From: Sediminibacterium ginsengisoli
Lineage (GTDB): Bacteria > Bacteroidota > Bacteroidia > Chitinophagales > Chitinophagaceae
Direction of reading: 5' to 3'
DNA: 15,396 bases
Assembly: GCA_943324415.2 (NCBI GenBank)
Contig: CALPLN020000025.1
Coordinates: forward strand, 1 to 15,396
Numbering within the stretch: position 1 is the stretch's first letter; every line of letters starts with the position of its first letter. Positions 7,909 to 13,852 of the stretch are shown here, one piece after another. Below the pieces are notes generated by a model. That model saw nothing but the letters and a program-made list of their open reading frames with translations. It was not told the DNA's origin and searched no databases. A program made the position numbers and the translations under genes.

Positions 7909-8805
7909 GTGGCGAAACTGGCATTATTTATGTATTTGTCGAGGGTCCTTAGTAAGAAGCAAGAAGTGATTAAGGATTTTAAGAAAGGATTTTTACCTGT
8001 AATTATTCCAGTCTTTATTATTTGCGGATTGATTATGCCTGCTAATTTATCTAACGCATTGTTAACAGGAGCTACATCCTTATTATTGTTATTTATAGGT
8101 AGGGTAAGTTTTAAACATATTTTATTGACCATTGGAATCGCTATGATCCCAATTGTTGTCATTATTAGCGTAGCGATTGCTACACATAAGTCCAATGAAG
8201 GCACGATTGATTCCAGTAAGCCAGTTGTAGCTGAGTCATTAAAAAGTTGGGGCCGATTTGGTACTTGGGTAAATCGTGTGCAGGATTTCATGTATGCAAA
8301 AGATAGCGAAGAGCCTTACCAAGTGCAACAAGCAAAAATAGCGATTGCAAATGGCGGTGTATTTGTTGGATTAGGTCCAGGAAATAGTCAGCAAAGAAAT
8401 TTTCTGCCCCAGGCCTATAATGATTTCATTTATGCAGTGATCATCGAAGAGTATGGATTATTAGGTGGGGCATTTATCATTTTTATATACTTGGTTTTTT
8501 TATTTAGATGTATCCGAATATTTAGAAAGTGTCCTTATGCATTTGGTGCATTCTTGGCGCTAGGATTGAGCTTTACTTTGATTATACAGGCTGTGGCAAA
8601 TATGGCAGTGAATGTGGCGATTGTCCCTGTCACCGGGGTGACTTTACCTTTATTGAGTATGGGTGGAAGCTCTTTTATATTTACTTGTTGCTCGATTGGT
8701 TTGATTTTAAGTGTTGCAAGAAATGTGGAGCAAATGGAGGGAAAGGCGCCGGTTGAAACTGAAATTGAAATTCCAAACGAAAATATAGATCCAGTAAATG
8801 CCTAA
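7909..8805 (+). CDS. ftsW: FtsW C-terminal fragment
   Basis: This 298-residue frame begins at GTG 7909, but the same frame is FtsW-like from about 7882, so the GTG is just an internal valine codon and not a natural start. It holds the SSDVAKLALFMYL helix, the KDFKKGFLP loop, GPGNSQQRNFLP, the conserved aspartate (codon 8422-8424) in QAYNDFIYAVIIEEYGLLG, and GVTLPLLSMGGSSF near the end. It supplies the rest of the SEDS fold. Its stop lies inside the first codons of murG (8-base overlap). Reinitiation at the GTG could in principle give a separate C-terminal half, but no ribosome-binding signal supports it. Confidence 0.8.
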   Translation: MAKLALFMYLSRVLSKKQEVIKDFKKGFLPVIIPVFIICGLIMPANLSNALLTGATSLLLLFIGRVSFKHILLTIGIAMIPIVVIISVAIATHKSNEGTIDSSKPVVAESLKSWGRFGTWVNRVQDFMYAKDSEEPYQVQQAKIAIANGGVFVGLGPGNSQQRNFLPQAYNDFIYAVIIEEYGLLGGAFIIFIYLVFLFRCIRIFRKCPYAFGAFLALGLSFTLIIQAVANMAVNVAIVPVTGVTLPLLSMGGSSFIFTCCSIGLILSVARNVEQMEGKAPVETEIEIPNENIDPVNA

Positions 8806-9913
8806 TCAAGCACATACACCTTTGCGTATGATCATCGCTGGCGGTGGAACTGGAGGACATATCTTTCCTGCCATCGCTGTAGCACAGGCTATACAGAAGA
8901 TGCAGCCGGATGCTGCGATCTTATTTGTTGGTGCTCAAGGTAAAATGGAAATGGAAAAAGTGCCACAAGCAGGTTATGAAATTGTTGGGTTAACTATTGC
9001 GGGATTCAACAGACAAAACTTCTTTAAAAACATATCCTTGCCTTTTAAATTGATAAAGAGTTTTATCCAAGTTAAAACCATCTTCAATCAATTTAAACCC
9101 AATGCAGTTTTTGGAGTTGGAGGCTATTCAAGCTTTCCTGTTTTAAAATATGCGCAAACAAAAGGAATCCCAACTTTCATTCACGAGTCGAATGCGTTCG
9201 CAGGCAAAGCAAATCAGTGGTTAGGCAAGCGTGCTACAAAAATATTTACTGGTACAAAAGGAATGGAGCAATTTTTTCCAGCCCAAAAAATTCAGATCAC
9301 AGGCAATCCTGTGAGACAAAATATTGCGATGGGTGCAATCGAAAAAGAAGCGGCCTTATTACAATTTGGTTTACTACCGAATCATTTTACTTTATTAATT
9401 ATAGGAGGAAGTTTGGGTGCGGCATCCATTAATAAAGCGATACAACAAAACCTGTCTGCCTTTGAATCAATGGGTGTTCAATTGATTTGGCAAACTGGCA
9501 AGCCTAATGCAGAAAATTATAAAGCTGCTGCTATTCAATATGGTAATGTGTATGTAGATAGTTTTATCAATGACATGAGTGCTGCTTATGCAGCTGCAGA
9601 TATGGTTATAAGCAGATCAGGAGCAATGGCTGTTGCAGAAATTGCAATGACTGGTAAAGCTTGCATTTTTGTTCCCTATCCCCATGCAGCAGAAGATCAT
9701 CAAACCTATAACGCCCAAGTTTTAGTCAATGAACAAGCGGCTCAAATGATTGCAGATAAAAATGTAATGACTGAATTGATGCCGATGATCGAAAAAATAT
9801 ATTCGAATAAAACTAAGCTAAATGAAATGGAGACCAAGATAAAAACATTTGCTTGGAAACATGCCGACGAGGTGATTGCGACTGAAATTATAAACGAAAT
9901 TGACCCTAAATAG
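8798..9913 (+). CDS. murG: Lipid II synthase MurG (UDP-GlcNAc:lipid I GlcNAc transferase)
   Basis: MurG is a peripheral membrane glycosyltransferase (GT-B fold) on the inner face of the cytoplasmic membrane. It adds GlcNAc to lipid I to give lipid II, the substrate of FtsW. Seen here are the first glycine-rich loop G15-G-G-T-G-G-H21, the GVGGYSSFP segment, H129-E-S-N-AFAGKAN, the second glycine loop G203-G-S-L-G-A208, S272-R-S-G-A with E281 in the UDP-GlcNAc site, and D300-H-Q-T-YNA. The length of 371 residues is normal. The ATG at 8798 overlaps the ftsW end by 8 bases, so translation is probably coupled to the ftsW 3' part. This matters because the ftsW frame is broken upstream. Confidence 0.96.
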   Translation: MPNQAHTPLRMIIAGGGTGGHIFPAIAVAQAIQKMQPDAAILFVGAQGKMEMEKVPQAGYEIVGLTIAGFNRQNFFKNISLPFKLIKSFIQVKTIFNQFKPNAVFGVGGYSSFPVLKYAQTKGIPTFIHESNAFAGKANQWLGKRATKIFTGTKGMEQFFPAQKIQITGNPVRQNIAMGAIEKEAALLQFGLLPNHFTLLIIGGSLGAASINKAIQQNLSAFESMGVQLIWQTGKPNAENYKAAAIQYGNVYVDSFINDMSAAYAAADMVISRSGAMAVAEIAMTGKACIFVPYPHAAEDHQTYNAQVLVNEQAAQMIADKNVMTELMPMIEKIYSNKTKLNEMETKIKTFAWKHADEVIATEIINEIDPK

Positions 9914-9923
9914 TGAACTAGAT

Positions 9924-11282
9924 ATGAATCCGCTAACTAATTTGAAACGAATTTATTTTATTGGCATTGGTGGCATTGGTATGAGCGCCTTGGCTAGGTA
10001 TTTTAATACGCAGGGCGTAAAAGTAGCAGGTTATGATAAAACACCAACCGCATTGACGGATAGTTTAATAGATGAAGGAATCGCTATTCATTTTGAAGAT
10101 GACTTGGATCAAATGGATAAAGAGGCGTCAGTGATTGTGTATACACCTGCAATACCTGCGGAACATAAAGAGTTGAATTACTTCAGAGACCATGGTTATT
10201 TAGTGGTAAAGCGTAGTGATGTTTTACAATGGGTAACTGAAAACGCATTTACAATTGGAATCGCTGGAACGCACGGTAAAACAACCACGACTTCCATGAC
10301 TGCGCATATTTTAAGACATACTGGCTATGGATGTAATGCATTTTTAGGGGGTATCGCTTCTAATTATGACACAAATTTTTGGAGTCACGAAAAAAATGTA
10401 GTTGTAGTTGAAGCAGATGAATACGATAGAAGCTTTTTGAAATTATCACCAAATATTGCAGTCATCACTGCAGTAGATCCAGATCATTTAGATATCTATG
10501 GTACTGCAGAAGAAGTATTAAAAGCTTTTGGTCAATATGCTGACAAGATTAAACCAGGAGGGGTTCTAATACAAAAATTAGGCACAACTGTAAGCACAAG
10601 TGCAACGGATAAAACCATAGCTACTTATGGCTATAATCAAGAAAAAGCGGCTTATCATACAAGTGAATTAAAAGTGGTGGATGGGTCATATATTTTTGAT
10701 TTAGTGCATCCAAACGGGGTTCTTAAAAATGTCGTTTTGAATATGGGTGGACTTCACAATGTGGAAAATGCAACAGCTGCAATCGCTATTGCATTGAGCC
10801 TTGGCATTGAAGATGAAAAAATTATTGCTGCTGTAGCAGACTTCAAAGGCGTAAAGCGTCGATTTGAATACAAAGTTAAAACTGCGAACAAGGTATTGAT
10901 AGATGATTATGCACATCATCCTGAAGAGTTAAGTGCATTAATAAGTGGTGTTAGAAGTATTTATCCAAACGAAAAGATGGTATTGGTATTTCAACCCCAT
11001 TTATACAGTAGGACACAAGATCAAGCAGCTGGTTTTTCAGCCACTTTAGATCAGGCAGATGAAGTGATTTTATTACCCATTTATCCAGCTAGGGAATTGC
11101 CAATACCCGGTGTAACAAGTGATATGTTATTATCTGAAATGAAATTAGAGAAAAAACAAGTGATGTCCAAAGAGCAACTAATGGCTTGGGCAGCTATTTC
11201 AGAAGATAAATTAATCGTAATGGCTGGAGCAGGCGATATAGATGTGTGTATCAATCAAATTAAAGACATCCTTACAAAGTAG
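9924..11282 (+). CDS. murC: UDP-N-acetylmuramate:L-alanine ligase MurC
   Basis: MurC attaches L-alanine to UDP-MurNAc, the first step of stem peptide synthesis in the cytoplasm. Numbered from ATG 9924 (452 residues), it has the Rossmann loop IGIGGIGMSALA near the N-terminus, the P-loop G115-T-H-G-K-T-T, EADEYDRSF, DPDHLDIYG, GVKRRFEYK, D327-D-YAHHP333 and FQPHLYSRTQ. All are diagnostic for MurC rather than Mpl or MurD. An in-frame TTG at 9900 would add eight residues and overlap murG. I prefer 9924 because it is ATG, leaves a normal 10-base gap after the murG stop, and places the Rossmann motif at the usual distance. ftsQ starts 3 bases after the stop. Confidence 0.95.
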   Translation: MNPLTNLKRIYFIGIGGIGMSALARYFNTQGVKVAGYDKTPTALTDSLIDEGIAIHFEDDLDQMDKEASVIVYTPAIPAEHKELNYFRDHGYLVVKRSDVLQWVTENAFTIGIAGTHGKTTTTSMTAHILRHTGYGCNAFLGGIASNYDTNFWSHEKNVVVVEADEYDRSFLKLSPNIAVITAVDPDHLDIYGTAEEVLKAFGQYADKIKPGGVLIQKLGTTVSTSATDKTIATYGYNQEKAAYHTSELKVVDGSYIFDLVHPNGVLKNVVLNMGGLHNVENATAAIAIALSLGIEDEKIIAAVADFKGVKRRFEYKVKTANKVLIDDYAHHPEELSALISGVRSIYPNEKMVLVFQPHLYSRTQDQAAGFSATLDQADEVILLPIYPARELPIPGVTSDMLLSEMKLEKKQVMSKEQLMAWAAISEDKLIVMAGAGDIDVCINQIKDILTK

Positions 11283-11285
11283 CAC

Positions 11286-12329
11286 ATGAAGCAATGGCAA
11301 AAAATAGTAATTAGAATTTTATGGAGTATCGCTGCTGCTGCATTGATTGTGCTTTTTGTAGTTGCATGGAAGGCGAAGAGTGAGAAACAATTGACAGATA
11401 TACAAGTTGAATTGGTAGGGGAGAGCGCACAGGCTTTATTTATGGATGAAATTTCGATTCGATCAATTTTAAATGACCAAGGGGTGCAAGTGGGTGTGCC
11501 AATTGAAAAAATTAATCTAACACAGTTAGAGCATTTTATTGAAAAAACTGAATGGGTAAAAAATGCAGAATTTTTTATCAATAATAAATTGGTTTTAGAA
11601 GCAAAAATTGAACAAAGAATTCCAATTGCTAGAGTCTTTACCGCAAGTGGGGCTTCGTTTTATATAGATAAAGAAGGGTGGAGATTGCCTCTAAAACAAT
11701 TGACTGTATTGAATCTTCCAGTGTTTACGGGGTTCCCAACGGATCAGCCCAAATTGTCAAAGCCAGATAGTGTATTGTTAAAAGACGTTTTATTCTTTGC
11801 AAAGACCATTCTAAAAGATAGTTTTTTCATGGCACAAGTGGCACAAGTGAATATTGAGCCGAACGGGACATTTCAAATGGTACCCACACTTGGAGATCAT
11901 TTAGTTTTAATTGGATCGGTGGATCAATTAGAAGATAAGTTGAACCGTTTATTTACATTTTATAAAAATGTCTGGGTGGGTTCTGGTATCAATTCGTATC
12001 AGGTGATTGACTGTAGGTTTAATCATCAGGTTGTTGCACTAAAAAAAGGATTAGAACCGATCCAGTTTACAGGCAATTTTATTTGGCCAACAGGTGATTC
12101 TACTTTGGCAATGCCACCAGTTGTTGAAAAAATAGATAGTGTTGTGCCAATTAAATTAGCAAAGGCCAAAATACTTCCTGTTAAATCCACCTCAAAAGTT
12201 CAAGTAAAGCTGGTAAAATCAAAGCCTAAATTGAACAATAAACCTAAAAATAATTCGTTAAATAAAAAGAACAAGACTGCTAAGGCGTTAATGCCTAAGA
12301 AGTCGAAGTCTCCAACGAAGAACAACTAA
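11286..12329 (+). CDS. ftsQ: Cell division protein FtsQ/DivIB with lysine-rich C-terminal tail
   Basis: FtsQ is a bitopic divisome scaffold protein that binds FtsL and its partners in the periplasm. The N-terminus is short and cytoplasmic, one helix spans about residues 7-28, and a POTRA-like region (about 35-105) follows, with the pattern ...EISIRSILNDQG...EKTEWVKNAEFFINNKLVLEAKIEQRIPIARV. A beta-rich FtsQ domain extends to about residue 275. The last 61 residues (287-347) are low in complexity and hold 19 lysines and no acidic residue. The identity rests on topology, the WVKNAEF...IEQRIPIARV region and the place between murC and ftsA. At 347 residues it is longer than E. coli FtsQ (276), mainly because of the tail. 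Confidence 0.92.
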   Translation: MKQWQKIVIRILWSIAAAALIVLFVVAWKAKSEKQLTDIQVELVGESAQALFMDEISIRSILNDQGVQVGVPIEKINLTQLEHFIEKTEWVKNAEFFINNKLVLEAKIEQRIPIARVFTASGASFYIDKEGWRLPLKQLTVLNLPVFTGFPTDQPKLSKPDSVLLKDVLFFAKTILKDSFFMAQVAQVNIEPNGTFQMVPTLGDHLVLIGSVDQLEDKLNRLFTFYKNVWVGSGINSYQVIDCRFNHQVVALKKGLEPIQFTGNFIWPTGDSTLAMPPVVEKIDSVVPIKLAKAKILPVKSTSKVQVKLVKSKPKLNNKPKNNSLNKKNKTAKALMPKKSKSPTKNN

Positions 12330-12347
12330 CAACTAAAACCTATAAAA

Positions 12348-13748
12348 ATGAGTCAGAACGATTCTCCCATCATTGTGGGTCTTGACATTGGTACAACAAA
12401 AATTGCAGCGATTGCCGGAAGAAAGAATGAATTTGGGAAATTAGAAATTCTTGGATTTGGTCGCGCGAATAGCAATGGAGTACAACATGGTCAAGTATTG
12501 AATATTGATCAAACCATTAAAGCTATTCAACAGGCTTTACAAAATTGCCATTTGAGTAATCCAGATTTAGAAATCCACGAAGTGTATGTGGGTATCGCTG
12601 GTCACCATATCAAGAGTTTACAAACAAGAGGAGATCAAGTAAGACAGGATGCTGAAAATGAAATTCAAGCTTGGGAAATTGAGCAATTGATCAATAACCA
12701 AAGAAAAACATTTATACCAGCGGGCGATCAGATCATCGATGTGATCCCACAAGAGTTTCATGTTGACAATAACCAAAATATTAAAGATCCAGTTGGGGTG
12801 AATGGTGTTAAAGTTGGCGCCAATTTCCACATCATCACTGGTGACAGAAACGCGATCCGCAACATCAATCGTTCAGTAGAGAGAAGTGGATTGATTACAA
12901 AAGATTTAGTACTTCAGCCATTGGCTTCTGCTAGTGCGGTGATGAGTGATATTGATATGGAAGCCGGTGTGGCAATTTTAGATATCGGTGGGGGTACTAG
13001 TGACCTTGCAGTGTTCTACGATGGCATCTTAAAACATACAGCGGTAATTCCATTTGGAGGTGAGAATATCACCAATGATATTAGAATGGGATTGGGTGTA
13101 TTGAAAAGTCAAGCAGAAGCAATGAAAGTGCAGTTTGGAAGTGCCTTGTCTGATGAAGCAAAAGCAAACGCATATGTGACTATCCCTGGTTTAAAAGGAA
13201 TGCCTGCTAAAGAAATTAGTGTGAAGAATTTAGCTGCTATTATACAAGCTAGAATGAGTGAAATCCTTGATTTTGTAACTTATCATTTAAAGCAGGTTGG
13301 ATTGGATAGCCGAATGTTGAATGGCGGTGTGATCTTAACTGGTGGTGGTTCTCAATTAAAACATTTGATTCAATTAACTGAATACATTACTGGGTTGAAT
13401 GCAAGAATTGGATTACCAAACGAACATTTAGCACCTAACCATATTGATGAATTAAAGAAACCAATGTATTCAACTTGTATTGGTTTGATTTTGAAAGGGT
13501 ACAATGATTATGAGCAAAATTACAAAGTGTTCACAGAGACGTACAAGAAGGTAGAGGTACCTAAGGCTTTAACTGTAAATGCAGCTTTTTCAAATCAAGC
13601 TCCAGCGGCTCAAAGGAACAATCCGCAACCAGTTGCAACCACTGTTTCTGAAGCGCAAATTGAAAAAAGAAAGAGTAAGTTCTGGGATCGTTTCAAGAAT
13701 AACTTGATTGAAATTTTCAACGAAGAAGAAGACAAACCTTTGGCATAA
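12348..13748 (+). CDS. ftsA: Cell division protein FtsA, membrane tether of FtsZ
   Basis: FtsA is an actin-like ATPase that polymerises and links FtsZ filaments to the inner membrane. The phosphate-1 motif VGLDIGTTK starts at residue 10. The phosphate-2 motif D212-I-G-G-G-T-S-D219 and the adenosine motif TGGGSQLKHL (G332-G-G-S335) are both intact. The 1C domain is represented by the EVYVGIAGHHIKS region. A linker rich in Ala, Pro and Gln (about 405-435) leads to a C-terminal amphipathic helix, FWDRFKNNLIEIF, near residues 445-457, which is the expected membrane-targeting sequence. The 466 residues suit Bacteroidota FtsA. The start ATG is preceded by an 18-base A-rich gap with no Shine-Dalgarno site. 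Confidence 0.97.
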   Translation: MSQNDSPIIVGLDIGTTKIAAIAGRKNEFGKLEILGFGRANSNGVQHGQVLNIDQTIKAIQQALQNCHLSNPDLEIHEVYVGIAGHHIKSLQTRGDQVRQDAENEIQAWEIEQLINNQRKTFIPAGDQIIDVIPQEFHVDNNQNIKDPVGVNGVKVGANFHIITGDRNAIRNINRSVERSGLITKDLVLQPLASASAVMSDIDMEAGVAILDIGGGTSDLAVFYDGILKHTAVIPFGGENITNDIRMGLGVLKSQAEAMKVQFGSALSDEAKANAYVTIPGLKGMPAKEISVKNLAAIIQARMSEILDFVTYHLKQVGLDSRMLNGGVILTGGGSQLKHLIQLTEYITGLNARIGLPNEHLAPNHIDELKKPMYSTCIGLILKGYNDYEQNYKVFTETYKKVEVPKALTVNAAFSNQAPAAQRNNPQPVATTVSEAQIEKRKSKFWDRFKNNLIEIFNEEEDKPLA

Positions 13749-13852
13749 AAATTACCCACATATCGTTTATAACTTGTAGAATATAATCGATTGAAATCAA
13801 GTAATTTAGACCCAATTACGACTAACTAACCTAACTATAAAAACAATTTCGA
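13749..13852 (+). promoter_or_regulatory. ftsA-ftsZ spacer, A/T-rich leader of ftsZ
   Basis: This 104-base spacer is the only sizeable gap in the window. It contains a perfect 8-base palindrome AATCGATT (13785-13792) that overlaps a TATAAT hexamer (13782-13787), and a run of ACTAAC-like units (about 13820-13836). A CTATAAAAA 9-mer (13835-13843) ends 9 bases before the ftsZ ATG. No good -35 box sits at the right distance from the TATAAT, and I found no exact match to the Bacteroidota -7 element TAnnTTTG, so an ftsZ promoter is only a guess. No GC-rich hairpin with a T-tract is present, so read-through from ftsA is likely. Confidence 0.3.

Larger units (their letters stand above)
7562..8805 (+). 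pseudogene. ftsW: ftsW, septal peptidoglycan polymerase, interrupted by a frameshifting deletion
   Basis: The whole span encodes a SEDS-family FtsW, the membrane glycosyltransferase that polymerises lipid II at the septum with the transpeptidase, but no single frame covers it. The first part reads to a TAA at 7889-7891. The rest continues in another frame, recognisable from about 7882 as INLTIQSSDVAKLALFMYL. Intact relatives have, by my recollection, about 20 residues between PLLI and INLTIQSSD: the end of membrane helix 3 and the outer loop with the conserved G-x-x-RWI motif. Those are absent. The two frames differ in a way that requires loss of 3k+1 bases. Everything downstream is well conserved, including the FLPQAYNDFIYA loop and the TLPLLSMGGSS motif, so the break is recent or an artefact. 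FtsW is normally essential. Confidence 0.85.

Noticed and set aside
7876..7911. Programmed ribosomal frameshift in ftsW.
   Set aside because: A -1 shift would join the frames, but there is no X-XXY-YYZ slippery heptamer at CCC TTA TTA ATT TAA. The joined product would still lack the loop between helices 3 and 4 that relatives have, so a deletion explains the data better.
7854..8291. A 145-residue minus-strand open frame that spans the ftsW break.
   Set aside because: It is antisense to conserved FtsW sequence. Its hydrophobic look comes from the complement of membrane-helix codons. Its overlap with the break is coincidental as far as can be seen.
13782..13792. The TATAAT / AATCGATT element as a defined ftsZ promoter or operator.
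   Set aside because: There is no matching -35 or Bacteroidota -33/-7 pair at the right spacing, and an 8-base A/T-rich palindrome is expected by chance at low GC. It is kept only as a low-confidence note in the spacer entry.
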